Positions 16,715 through 26,044 of a stretch of DNA of 64,000 nt are shown in pieces. The stretch spans positions 62,001 through 126,000 of the forward strand of contig CAWHJD010000001.1 of NCBI GenBank assembly GCA_963829585.1, read 5' to 3'. The stretch is from Sva-07 sp963829585. GTDB taxonomy: Bacteria > Actinomycetota > Acidimicrobiia > Acidimicrobiales > Ilumatobacteraceae. Both the position numbers and the translations under genes were made by a program. The notes beneath the pieces are model-generated. The model did not search any database, was not told the DNA's origin, and saw only the letters and a list, made by a program, of their open reading frames with translations. Numbering within the stretch: position 1 is the first letter of the stretch; each line of letters opens with the position of its first letter.

Positions 16715-17613
16715 TCACCCCCGACGTCCTGCTCCCCCTCTGGGAAGCCCACCGTGCGGCGCTCGACCATCCGGTCCGCACGATCGAGTTCCCCGAGCTC
16801 GGACGGGTCTTCGACGACCGGCCGTACCAGCTCGGCGTGATCAACCTGTCACGCGACTCGTCGTACCGCGAGAGCATCGCCCACGACGTCGACGCTGCGC
16901 TGTACCGCGCCCGCCGCATGACGATCGAGGGCGCCGCGATGATCGACGTCGGCGCCGAGTCGACCGGCACCAATGCCGACGTCGTCGACGTCGACGGCCA
17001 GCTCGCCTCCCTGCTCCCGGTGGTCGAGGCGCTGCTTGCCGACGGGCTGCTCGTGTCGGTCGAGACGTACCACACCGACGTCGCCGTGGCCGCCCTCGAG
17101 GCCGGCGCACAGGTCATCAACCTCACGGGCAGGATCGACGACCCGGCCCTGTACGAGGCGATCGCCCGCCACGACGCCGGCCTCATCCTCTGCTACACGC
17201 CGGGCGAGACGGCGCGATCCGACGCCGACGTGCCGCCGGTCGACACGATGATCGACGAACAGATGACGTTCTTCCGCGAGCGGCTCGAACTCGTGACCGG
17301 CTCGGGCGTCGACAAGCTCTGGATCGACCCCGGGTTCGGCTTCGCGCTCAACCTCCCGGACGGCCCCGAGCGGGTGCGCTACCAGACCGACAACCTGCTG
17401 CAGTCGTTCCGCTTCCGGGAACTCGGCTGGCCGGTCTGCGTGACGATGGCGTCGTCGGTGTACCTCTTCCACGACGAGGCCCGCTCGGCCGAGACCGGCA
17501 TGGCGGTGCTCGCCCTGCTCGCCAAGGCCAACCTCCTGCGCAGTCACGAGGTCGCCCGTGTCCAGCCGATCCTCGACCTGCTCGAGATCTGCGGGCCCGG
17601 CCGGATCCCATAG
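16711..17613 (+). CDS. Divergent dihydropteroate synthase-like protein
   Basis: 300 residues from ATG 16711, overlapping folK by ATGA, the usual place for folP. The TIM-barrel DHPS layout is visible: LGVINLSRDSSYRESI near residue 37 (canonical NxTPDSFSDGG), AAMIDVGAESTGTNAD (canonical DIGGESTRPGA), QVINLTGRIDD, LWIDPGFGFALNL and PVCVTMASSVYLF. Several catalytic elements differ from canonical DHPS: the Lys after GFG and the SRK motif near the end are absent. Context suggests the folate step; sequence suggests a specialised or alternative homologue, comparable to divergent actinobacterial FolP2 proteins. Confidence 0.75.
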   Translation: MITPDVLLPLWEAHRAALDHPVRTIEFPELGRVFDDRPYQLGVINLSRDSSYRESIAHDVDAALYRARRMTIEGAAMIDVGAESTGTNADVVDVDGQLASLLPVVEALLADGLLVSVETYHTDVAVAALEAGAQVINLTGRIDDPALYEAIARHDAGLILCYTPGETARSDADVPPVDTMIDEQMTFFRERLELVTGSGVDKLWIDPGFGFALNLPDGPERVRYQTDNLLQSFRFRELGWPVCVTMASSVYLFHDEARSAETGMAVLALLAKANLLRSHEVARVQPILDLLEICGPGRIP

Positions 17614-17623
17614 GGTCGTCGAC

Positions 17624-18593
17624 ATGCGGATCATCGTCGTGGGTGCCGGAGCGGTCGGTGGGGTCGTCGCCGCCAACCTCGCACTCGCGGGAACGCCGGT
17701 CGTCGCCATCGCTCGCGGCGAGCACGCTCGGGTGATGCGCGAGTCGGGGCTGCGCTACGAGTCGCCCGACGGCACCAGGATCGTGGAACTGCCGGTCGCG
17801 ACGTCGGTCGGCGAGATCGACGTCACCGACGACGACGTGTTCATGCTCGGCGTCAAGAGCCAGCACACCGCCGGCGTACTCGACGAACTGCGGGCGGCCG
17901 GCGTCACCGACCAGCCGATCGTGTGCATGCAGAACGGCGTCGACAACGAACGCCAGGCGTTGCGCCTGTTCCCCAACGTGTACGGCATGTGCGTGATGCT
18001 GCCCGCCGACCACCTCGCTCCTGGCGTCGTGCGCGTGTGGACCTCGCCGAGCTCCGGCCTCCTCGACGTCGGCCGCTACCCGCACGGCGTCGACGACCTG
18101 ACCGTGCAGCTCGCCGCCACGGCTCGAATCGGCGACGTTCGGGTCGATCCCCCGTGACGACATCATGAGCTGGAAGTACCGCAAGCTGCTGATGAACCTC
18201 GCCAACGCGATCGAGGCCGTGTGCGGCCGAGTCGGAGGACGCCTCGCCGAGATGGTGCAGTCCGAAGGCGCAGCGGTGCTCGCGGCGGCGGGCATCTCGG
18301 TGGTCAGCGCCGAGGACGACCTCGCCCGCCGGGGCGACGCACTGAAGATCCAGCCGGTCGGCGACGACCAGCACCGCGCCGGAGGATCGACGTGGCAGAG
18401 CCTGCGGCGCGGCACCGGCACGATCGAGACCGACTACCTCACCGGCGAGATCGTGCTGCTCGGACGACTCCACGGCGTCCCGACCCCCGCGAATCGAGCG
18501 CTCCAGCAGGCCGTCGCCGAGATGGCCCGGACCGGGGAACCACCGGCCTCGCGATCCGTCGACGACGTGCTGCGGTCGATCGACGCCGCCTGA
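17624..18593 (+). pseudogene. Ketopantoate reductase-like gene, frame change at about 18120
   Basis: From ATG 17624, RIIVVGAGAVGGVVAANLAL is the NADPH Rossmann fold and PIVCMQNGVDNE the family NGV segment. At about 18119-18123 the frame that continues the homology is offset by one base: LESATFGSIPRDDIMSWKYR, then KLLMNLANAIEA, including the catalytic-type Lys and Asn. Skipping one base restores about 322 residues. PanE/ApbA proteins reduce ketopantoate in pantothenate synthesis; related ones act on other 2-oxo acids. It follows the folP-like gene by ten bases. The second half alone (from 18165) looks like a gene but is the displaced C-terminus. Confidence 0.8.
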
Positions 18594-18722
18594 CGCGGAA
18601 CCGTTGCGCGCGCCGAAGGTCCGCGCCTCACCGACACCCGTCCTGGGGTCACGCTGACACGAGTTAGGGTTCGCTCAGCACGCGACGGGGGGTCGTGTGC
18701 ATCATCAGGGGGGCGAAAGATC

Positions 18723-19178
18723 ATGAACAGTCGACATCGAATCGTTGTCGTATCCGCACTGTTGGCGATGTCCGTCGGAGCCAGCGCATGCAGCTCCGAC
18801 GACGACGGCGGTGACGCCGGCGACGCGGCGACGGAGAGCACCGACATCTCCGGATCGGTGAGCGAGTGGTCGGTCTCGGTCGACGCCGCGTCGGCACCGG
18901 CCGGCGACGTGTCCTTCACGATCGACAACGCGGGCACGACCGGACATGAGTTCCTGATCGTCAAGACCGACATCGCACCGGGTGAGATCCCGCTCGACGG
19001 TGACCACTTCCCGGAGGACGCCGAGGGGATCGAAGTGATCGACGAGATCGGTGAGTTCCCGGCCGACACGACCGAGACGCTCGACGTGACACTCGAGGCC
19101 GGCAGCTACCAGCTGGTGTGCAACCTTCCGGGCCACTACAGCAACGGGATGTTCACCGGCTTCGAGGTCGCGGCCTGA
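18723..19178 (+). CDS. Cupredoxin-like lipoprotein
   Basis: 151 residues. Signal peptide with lipobox GASAC (Cys 23), then an acidic linker and a cupredoxin domain. Copper ligands fit a type 1 site: His in TGHEFLIVKT and Cys, His and Met in CNLPGHYSNGM. It should sit on the outer face of the membrane and carry electrons or bind copper. The last 43 bases overlap the 3' end of the convergent nuclease-helicase gene. Confidence 0.8.
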   Translation: MNSRHRIVVVSALLAMSVGASACSSDDDGGDAGDAATESTDISGSVSEWSVSVDAASAPAGDVSFTIDNAGTTGHEFLIVKTDIAPGEIPLDGDHFPEDAEGIEVIDEIGEFPADTTETLDVTLEAGSYQLVCNLPGHYSNGMFTGFEVAA

Positions 19179-22100
19179 CCACGAAGGCCTGACGACGCAG
19201 GCCCGCTTTCCTCGAGCGTGGCGGGCCGGCCTGCTCGCTCGACGAACGAACACAGCGCGGAGATGAGCGCCATCTCCTCCACGTCGCGCGCCCTGGTGTC
19301 CAACAGTTCGTCGGTGCACACCAGGAAGGCCAGGCATCTCGCCCGGCTGATCGCCACGTTCAGGCGGTTCTTGGAGAACAGGAAGTCCGCGGTGCGGGGC
19401 ATGAACGCCGACGACGACGTCGTCATCGAGAAGAGCACCACCGCGGCCTCGCGGCCCTGGAACTTGTCGACGGTGCCAACCTCGACACTTCTCGTCGCCG
19501 GGTCGACCCGCAACGCCTCGGTGATGCAACGACGCTGGTCGTTGTACGGGGCGACCACCATGAAGTCGCGGACAGCCAGGGGTCGAGTGGTGCCGTGCTG
19601 ATCGGTCCACGGCTGGCCGAGCAACTCCTGCACCTTGGCGACCACGATCGCCGCCTCCTCCGGTGACTCGGTCGAGCGGCCCGTGTGCTCGGCGCGCAGC
19701 CAGCGCAGGCCCGTCTGCCCTGCCGCCGACTGGCCGATGCAGGACTCGTGGCTGTGCAGCTTGCCGCCGTACATCACCTCGGAGATGAACTCGCACACGT
19801 CGGGATGCATCCGCCACGTCGTCTCCAGCAGTACGCCCCGATCGGGGGGCACCGTCGGCTCGCCGTCGAGCAGATGCTCGAGCGCGCTCGCTCCGGCACC
19901 TCCCGGATGCGTTGCCTGCGACACCTGCGGCAACTGCTGTGGATCGCCCAACAGGATCACGCTGGTGGCCGAGATCGTCGCCGCAAGCGTGTCGGCCAGG
20001 CCGAGCTGGCCCGCCTCGTCGACCACCAGCACGTCGACCGGATGCTCACCCATCGGGTTGCTGGCGAACAGCCACGTCGTCCCGGCGACCACGTTGAAGT
20101 CGCCCCGAGCAACGTTGGCGTTGTCGTCGACGTAGCGAATGCCGCGGACCGGACCCTCCTTCGCCTTGCGGACCGCCCGAAGATTCTCCGAGTCGCCCTC
20201 CTCGGCGAACCGGTCGACCACGGCCTGCATCAGGTTGTCGATCGCCGCGTGGCTCATCGCCGTCACGCCGACCCGCAGGCCGGCGTTGACGAGCGTGCGG
20301 ATCATGTGCGCACCGGCGAACGTCTTGCCCGTCCCCGGGGGCCCCTGGATCGGCACGTAGCTCCGCTCGAGCCCGGTCGCCCACCCGCACATCGCCGGCA
20401 CGTCGCCGATGAACATGCCGCCTGCAGGGCCACGTCCCAGCTCGAACGCAGGGAGGTCTCGGCGCAGCATCGCATGGCCGACCCGGTCGGCGCGGCCCGC
20501 CAACATCTCGTCGGCCAACTGCTGCAGGGCCGTCAGCTTCGCCCCCTCCTGGAACCACTCGTAGCGGACGAGCGACGACGGATACACGCCGGCCTCCTCG
20601 GCCTTGTCGTCCCACGTGACCACCAGCTCACCGGCCACGGCATCGATCATCTCCAGCTTGAAGAACAACCACTCCTGCTCGTTGAGCGCGACGATCAGCT
20701 TCGAGCCCTTCACGATCTCGACATCGATCGGTTGCGGCGGGAACCTGAATCGCGCCCACGGCCACTTCAACGGCTTGCCCGTCTTCGGGCTGACCTGCGA
20801 CTCGAAGCCCCGGAACGTCAGCCGGGCGATCACCGACGGCGACTCGAGCTGGTCGGCCTCCCCCGCGATCGACAGGCGATAGGCATCGGCACTGACCACC
20901 TGGCGCTCGCGCCGCCAGTAGCCGAGCAGGTCACCCAACAGGTGCTCGACCGTGCCGGGCCCGAATGCATGCAGCGCTTCGATGCGCTCGTCGAGTTCGG
21001 CGGCGGGCTCCTCGCGCCCGAGCACGGCCGCCCGCCACGGCACGCCGACCGGACGTTGCGTCACCAACCAGTCGCGCAGTGCCCGGGTGGCGCGCACGTC
21101 GTCCTCGTTGTAGGCCGAGATCTTCGTCAGGGACGCTTGGTCGCCCGACGCCATCCAGCGCTCGTACTCGACGACCGCGCCGGCGCCACGGTCGATCTCG
21201 TGGCCGCGCTCGTACTCGGTGAGCCGCTCGACGTGCTTGAGGCCGTAGCCCTCGACACCGACCTGCATCGCCCCCTTCACGATCGGCAGCAGATCGACGA
21301 ACAGCCCGGTGCTGATCAGCCGTTCGAGCGCCAGCTCCGCCACGCCGTGCTCGGCGACCAGCCGTTCGAGTGACGAGCGTTCCGTGTGGTTGTAGTGGTA
21401 CACGTGCATGCCGGGGAACTGCATCCGCCGGTCGGCGAGGTGATCGATGAGTGCCTTCGTCGCCACGGCCTCCTCGTCCTTGTCGTGCGCCCAGAACGCG
21501 GTGAACTCCCACTCGCCGACGGGCGAGCGCTCGATGAGGCCGAACAGGAAGAACAGCTCGGCGTCGGCGTGCCAGAACGGATGGCCCTCGAAGTCGAGGA
21601 AGACGTCGCCGGCGTCGGGGGCCGGAAGCGCCGCGAACCCGATCGGGTCGGGCGCGTCGAGGTCGTCGACCAGCGCGGCGTGGTCGGTGGCGGACGGCGG
21701 GTCGAGCAACTCGAACGGTGGCTTCTCGTCGGGCGCATTGCGGGCCTGCACCTGGAGCCGAGCCTGACGGACGAACGTGTCGCGGCGTGCCGGATCGAGG
21801 CCGGCCACCTCGCGGTCGAGTTCGGCCAGGGCGGCGATCGTCGTGACGCCGTCGTGCTGGAGCGTCAGACGGTCGGCGGTGCGGACACCGGCCACGTGCA
21901 CGAGCGAGTCGGCAGCGCGCCACTGGGCGTCGCACACCAGCTCGAATTCGCAGAACTGGCAGTGATCGCACGGCTTGGGCCGGGTGTCGACGTCGACATC
22001 CTCGGTCAGGAGCTTCGCCAACTGGCCCCGCAGACGACGCCAGTACGCCAGCACGTCGGCCACCCGAATCGTCTCGCACGTGCCCGAGCCCAGCTCGATC

Positions 22101-22601
22101 AACATCCGCTGCGGCAGCACGCCGGTTGCCGCCTCGATCGCCTCGGCGTAGAAGCACAACTGCAGCACGTGGCCCGGTTTGGCCTCCCTGCGGGCGAGCT
22201 TGGCGTCGATCGGCTCGTAGGTGAACGTGCCTGTGCTCGGCGTCGTCGACCCGGCGCAGGAAGTCGGCGATGCCCCGGATGCCGTCGTGCACGAACGGCA
22301 TCTGGAACACGACGTCGTGCCCGTCGGCCAGCACGTCGCCGACGCGGTCGACCCACTGCCGGAACGACTCGCCGTTCGCACGCTCGGGCACCTCGAAGAC
22401 CGACAGACCCTCGGCGCGGTAGCGATCGAGCACCGCCCGCTCGTGTTCGAGACCCTTGTCGAGCAGCATCTGGGCCATCTCGCCGAACGGGCTGTGCTCG
22501 ACCGCGCGCGTGCCGGCCTCGACCTCGTGGCGCAAGGTGAGGAAGTGTGCGCAGTCGAGCCACGCGCTGATCTTCGAAGGAGTGAGAAGCCGGTCCGCCA
22601 T
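19136..22601 (-). CDS. RecB-like nuclease / RNase H-like / SF1 helicase fusion (TM0106 type), frame change near residue 123
   Basis: About 1,155 residues from ATG 22601 if the frame is repaired at about 22228-22236. N-terminal nuclease: LLTPSKISAWLDCAHFLTLR, then EPIDAKLARREAKPGHVLQL with acid and Lys residues. CDHCQFCEFELVC (about residue 220) looks like a Cas4/AddB-type Fe-S cluster. A middle region has DVFLDFEGHPFW (RNase H-like acidic motif). The C-terminal SF1 helicase has Walker A QGPPGTGKTFAGA (about residue 755) and VLVVDEAGQLG (Walker B, about 860), ending with VSVEVG-type motifs near KFQGREAAVV. This order (TM0106 nuclease, AAA_11/12 helicase) is a known family that probably processes DNA; a defence role is possible but unproven. 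Confidence 0.8.
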
Positions 22602-22666
22602 GCCCCCATCATGACCGGGGGGTGCCACAACCGAGCACGGCGATGACACCCGCGGCGAAGAATCCC

Positions 22667-22695
22667 TTGACACGGCGACATCCGGAGCGCAAACT
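22667..22695 (+). promoter_or_regulatory. Promoter of the TetR gene, probably leaderless
   Basis: TTGACA (22667-22672), 17-base spacer, CAAACT (22690-22695). A start of transcription about seven bases on would fall at the ATG at 22703, giving a leaderless message, as is common in actinobacteria. Confidence 0.6.
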
Positions 22696-22710
22696 CCTGA
22701 CTATGTCAGG
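22696..22710. promoter_or_regulatory. Palindrome over the TetR start codon, candidate operator
   Basis: CCTGAC-TAT-GTCAGG is a perfect inverted repeat abutting the -10 element and containing the start codon. A TetR bound here would block its own transcription. Confidence 0.6.
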
Positions 22711-23344
22711 TAAACCGAACAGTGACAGGCGTTCCGTACGCCGTCAGGAAACCCAGCGGGACATCGTCCGAGCGAGCTGGGAGGCGGTGCGTGAGCACGG
22801 CCTGGCCGCGTTGTCGATGCGCGATCTCGGCGAACGGGTCGGCATGCGGGCGCAGTCGATCTACTCGTACTTCGCCTCCAAGCACGAGATCTACGACGCC
22901 ATGTTCCTCGAGGGGTACCAGGCATTCACCGACTGGATGGACGCCGCCGTCGACGACGACGCCATCGCCGCCGACCCGCTCGACGCGGCGAAGGTCGCCG
23001 CACGCGCCTTCGTGGAGTTCTGCACCAGCGATCCCGTGCGCTACCAGCTGCTCTTCCAGCGCACCATCCCGGACTTCACGCCGTCGGCCGAGAGCTACGA
23101 GGTGGCCCTGCGGGTGTACGAGCAGATGGGACAGCGCCTGGCCGCCGTCGGCGTGGACGACCAGGCGACGCTCGACTTGTGGACCGCGATGTTGACCGGC
23201 ATCACCGACCAGCAGATCTCGAACGACCCCGGTGGGGCCCGATGGACCCGCCTCGTCGATCGCGCCGTCGACATGTTGACGACCGAGACCCGAACACACG
23301 CCAGCACCACCAACACCACCACCACCGAAAGCGAGAAGGCATGA
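22703..23344 (+). CDS. TetR-family regulator
   Basis: 213 residues from ATG 22703. HTH at about residues 16-62: TQRDIVRASWEAVREHGLAA, then MRDLGERVGMRAQSIYSYFA with the usual SxYxYF end. The C-terminal ligand domain has WTRLVDRAVDMLTTET. It overlaps the mycothiol-dependent enzyme gene by ATGA, so both are regulated together. The 3' end (about 23298-23335) is rich in ACC repeats encoding Ser/Thr/Asn. Confidence 0.85.
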   Translation: MSGKPNSDRRSVRRQETQRDIVRASWEAVREHGLAALSMRDLGERVGMRAQSIYSYFASKHEIYDAMFLEGYQAFTDWMDAAVDDDAIAADPLDAAKVAARAFVEFCTSDPVRYQLLFQRTIPDFTPSAESYEVALRVYEQMGQRLAAVGVDDQATLDLWTAMLTGITDQQISNDPGGARWTRLVDRAVDMLTTETRTHASTTNTTTTESEKA

Positions 23345-24099
23345 CCACCATGACCACCACCGACGTCAGCACCATTGCACCCATCGGGCATCACGAAGCG
23401 ATGCAACTCCAAGCGACCGAACTCGATCGGGCCATCGCATTCCTGCGATCACTCGACGCCGAGGACTGGTCGACCGGGACCGTCTGTCCCGACTGGGACG
23501 TCCGTCGCATGTGGCTCCACGTGCTCGGCGCATGCGAGGCCGGGGCGTCGATGCGCGAGAACGCCCACCAGATGCTCGCCGCCCGCACCCGCCGCAAGGA
23601 GCTCGGCGTGTCGCTCGAAGCCGGCCTGTCGGGCGTCCAGGTGGCCGAACGCGAGAACCTGTCACCCGACGAACTGATCGAACGCCTCGCGACGGTCGCG
23701 CCGAGAACGATCAAGGGCCGCAGCCGCACGCCGCGCCCGATGCGGGCGCTGAAGATCACGGTCGACGCTCCGGTCGTCGAGAAGTGGGCGCTCGGATACC
23801 TCATCGACGTCATCTACCTGCGTGACGTGTGGATGCACCGGGTCGACACCGCCCGCGCCACCGGCCGCGAACTCGTGCTCAGCGCCGCACACGACGGCCG
23901 CATCATCGCCGACGTCGTCGCCGAATGGGCCCGCCGCCACGGCCAACCGTTCACGCTGGAGCTGACCGGTCCGGCGGGCGGCGTCTTCACCGCAGGCACC
24001 GGCGGCGAACCGATCGTCGTCGACGCTGTCGAGTTCTGCTGCCTGCTGGCAGGGCGCGGCGAGGCCACCGGTCTGTTGAGCACGATCGTTCCGTTCTGA
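23341..24099 (+). CDS. Maleylpyruvate isomerase-family mycothiol-dependent enzyme
   Basis: 252 residues from ATG 23341, overlapping TetR by ATGA. N-terminal DinB-like bundle: AMQLQATELDRAIAFLRSLD, DWSTGTVCPDWDVRRMWLHVL (the WDVxxMxxHxxG pattern) and WALGYLIDVIYLRDVWMHRVD (metal-type Asp/His cluster). The C-terminal SCP2-like part is LELTGPAGGVF onward. Family members use mycothiol to isomerise or conjugate substrates. Regulation by the adjacent TetR is likely. Confidence 0.75.
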   Translation: MTTMTTTDVSTIAPIGHHEAMQLQATELDRAIAFLRSLDAEDWSTGTVCPDWDVRRMWLHVLGACEAGASMRENAHQMLAARTRRKELGVSLEAGLSGVQVAERENLSPDELIERLATVAPRTIKGRSRTPRPMRALKITVDAPVVEKWALGYLIDVIYLRDVWMHRVDTARATGRELVLSAAHDGRIIADVVAEWARRHGQPFTLELTGPAGGVFTAGTGGEPIVVDAVEFCCLLAGRGEATGLLSTIVPF

Positions 24100-24152
24100 C
24101 CCACCGACGATCGTGGTGCACTTCTCTGCGGAATGAGTTGCAGAGGGCGGAA

Positions 24153-25502
24153 TGTTCTGTCGCGGGACATCGGTAACACGTATGTCGCGGGACATCGGTA
24201 ACGGTCAGTTTGTCAGTCGTTGTTGGCGGGAACCCCCTCGGTGTTTCCCGGAGGGTTGGTAGCGGCGTGTGGGGTCGAGGCGGGAGTGTCGGATGAGGAG
24301 CCCGTCGATGTAGACGTTGACCCAGCGTTCGTCGGCCATGACCACAGCTGTGCGGCCGGCGTGGGCAACGCCGATGTGGATGACGTAGTAGCCGATGCCG
24401 ACCGTGCCGTCGACGCTCACGGTGAGGTCGTGGCGGATCGGCTTGCGTGGCGCGTAGTCGGGATGCTCGAGCGGGTCCGGTGATGGGGTGGCACGGTTGC
24501 TGGCATGCCAGCGGCTTGCCGGGGTGACCCGGCCGATGCCTTGATGGGGTCGCTCATGGTTGTAGTAGTCGGCGAACGTGTCGAGCTGTGCTTGGAGCTC
24601 GACGACGTCGGCGGCGAGTGGCTGTTTGCGTAGCCATTTCTTCAGTGTCTGCTGGAACCGTTCGACTTTGCCGGTCGTCTGGGGGTGGAACGGTCGCCCG
24701 TTGAACGGTCGGATCCCGGCATCGCGGAGGTTGGCTTCGAACACCGTCTCGAAGCCGTGGAGTTTGCCGGAGAACGCCAACCCGTTGTCCGACAGCACAC
24801 CTGCGGGCATGCCCCACACCAGCGTGGCCTCACAGAACGTGGCCCAGGCCTCGTTGGTGGTTGGATGCTCAACGGCCTTGGAACGCACCAGCACCCTGGA
24901 GTGATCATCGATGGTGTTGAACACGCTGACCACACCGGTCGCGATGGTCCATTGCATGAAATCGATCTGCCACCACTCGTTCGGGCGGGGCGCCTCGAAG
25001 CGGACCCACGACGACTTCGGTCGCTTGTGAGGCTGCGGCGTCACCAGACCACGACGCACCAGAATCCGATGAATGGTCGCCACCGACGGCACCCGAGCCT
25101 TCATCGTCGGGTCGCGCCACAAATACGACTGCAAGGTGGTTGGACCATGATCCAACCCGGCATCATCAAGCTGTTTGCGTAACGTCACGATCCGGTCCTC
25201 GACCTCGAACGCGGTCTAGATTCGGTGAGTTGTTCGGACGCCGAGACCGCGGCTCGAACCCGGCCTCACCCTCCGCTCGATACCTGGCTACGTACTTGTA
25301 GAAAGTCTTGGCTGACACGCCTTGCCGGGCGCACAACGCGGACACCTCCATCGGTTCACCATCAGCGAACGCCATCACCGCAAGCTTCAACATCGTCGGC
25401 AACACCCTCCTGGCCATGGCCGACAGAATCGACCATCAACCCCAAGCCGTGTTACCGATGTCCCGCGACATCAACCGTTACCGATGTCCCGAGATCAGAA
25501 CA
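24153..25502 (-). mobile_element. IS481-family insertion sequence with 15-bp target duplication
   Basis: 1,350 bp. The ends are inverted repeats beginning TGTTCTG (left) and CAGAACA (right). Each end carries two copies of the motif GTCGCGGGACATCGGTAAC (one copy at the right end has two changes), spaced about 27 bases: 24159-24177 and 24184-24202 at the left, and the complements at 25450-25470 and 25477-25492 at the right. Flanking direct repeats TTGCAGAGGGCGGAA at 24138-24152 and 25503-25517 are identical, showing a fairly recent insertion. Confidence 0.88.
24205..25417 (-). CDS. IS481 transposase, frame change between two parts
   Basis: N-terminal part from ATG 25417: helix-turn-helix (PMEVSALCARQGVSAKTFYKYVARY). 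The larger part ends at 24205 and carries the DDE core: WWQIDFMQW (first Asp), VLSDNGLAF (second Asp) and TTGKVERFQQTLKKWL (Glu), plus HRILVRRGLV upstream. The two lie in different frames and overlap by 23 bases (25166-25188); a TAG at about 25217-25215 closes the +1 frame just before the homology resumes. IS481 transposases are usually a single frame, so this copy is either frame-broken or uses a frameshift. A 3' part with a C-terminal strand region (VSVDGTVGIGYYVIHIG) is intact. Confidence 0.85.
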
Positions 25503-25564
25503 TTGCAGAGGGCGGAACGTATTCCGCAGAGAACTGCGTCATCCGGATCCGTCCCGCCTCCTGC

Positions 25565-26008
25565 TCAGTCGTCGCCGAGCGCTCCCCACGAGCCGGTGAT
25601 CGTCGGGGAAACGGCCGTGGCGACGACGAGATCGCCGACCCTGAGCGTCACCCGGGCGACGAGGTGGTCGACGAACTCGGCGATGGGCTCGAAACTGCCG
25701 CCCTCGTCGATGCGCCACCAGTCCTGCTCCACGTCCAGATCGGCGCGATGGACGTCGGTCGTGAGTTCCCTCGGCGTCGCTCCCGGTTGCACCATCACCT
25801 GGTCCCGGAGGTGCACCTCGAGGTGCGACGGGAACACGGGTGCGTCGTGCTCGTCGCTGGCGGACACGGTGACGTCCTCGTCGAGCACGGCACCGAGGTC
25901 GGGATCGAACGGCGGAACGTGGATGGAGTACGTCACGACGAGACGTCGCTCGCCGGGATGCCCCTCGGGGGCTTCGACACGCAGTTGAGGATCGACGATC
26001 GTGACCAT
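25565..26008 (-). CDS. Uncharacterised protein
   Basis: 147 residues from ATG 26008. No family recognised. It is strand-rich: RLVVTYSIHVPPFDPD, then DEDVTVSASDEHDAP and QVMVQPGATPRELTTDVHRADLDVEQ, ending VTLRVGDLVVATAVSPTI. No membrane segment or signal. Evenly spaced acidic residues suggest a soluble beta-rich fold. It diverges from the beta-lactamase-fold gene, with 36 bases between the chosen starts. Confidence 0.6.
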   Translation of the reverse strand: MVTIVDPQLRVEAPEGHPGERRLVVTYSIHVPPFDPDLGAVLDEDVTVSASDEHDAPVFPSHLEVHLRDQVMVQPGATPRELTTDVHRADLDVEQDWWRIDEGGSFEPIAEFVDHLVARVTLRVGDLVVATAVSPTITGSWGALGDD

Positions 26009-26044
26009 GCCTCCATGTTGGACGATCGCGGCGACGTGGGTGCA

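Larger units (their letters stand above)
24118..25537. repeat. Palindrome split by the insertion sequence
   Basis: Arms 24118-24134 (GCACTTCTCTGCGGAAT) and 25521-25537 (ATTCCGCAGAGAACTGC) pair over 17 bases with one mismatch. Joining the two sides after removing the IS and one target copy gives a hairpin of about 55 bases directly after the mycothiol-enzyme gene, in the position of a terminator. Confidence 0.7.

Noticed and set aside
18165..18593. A separate small gene
   Set aside because: It is the displaced C-terminal half of the ketopantoate reductase-like gene, containing its catalytic-type residues.
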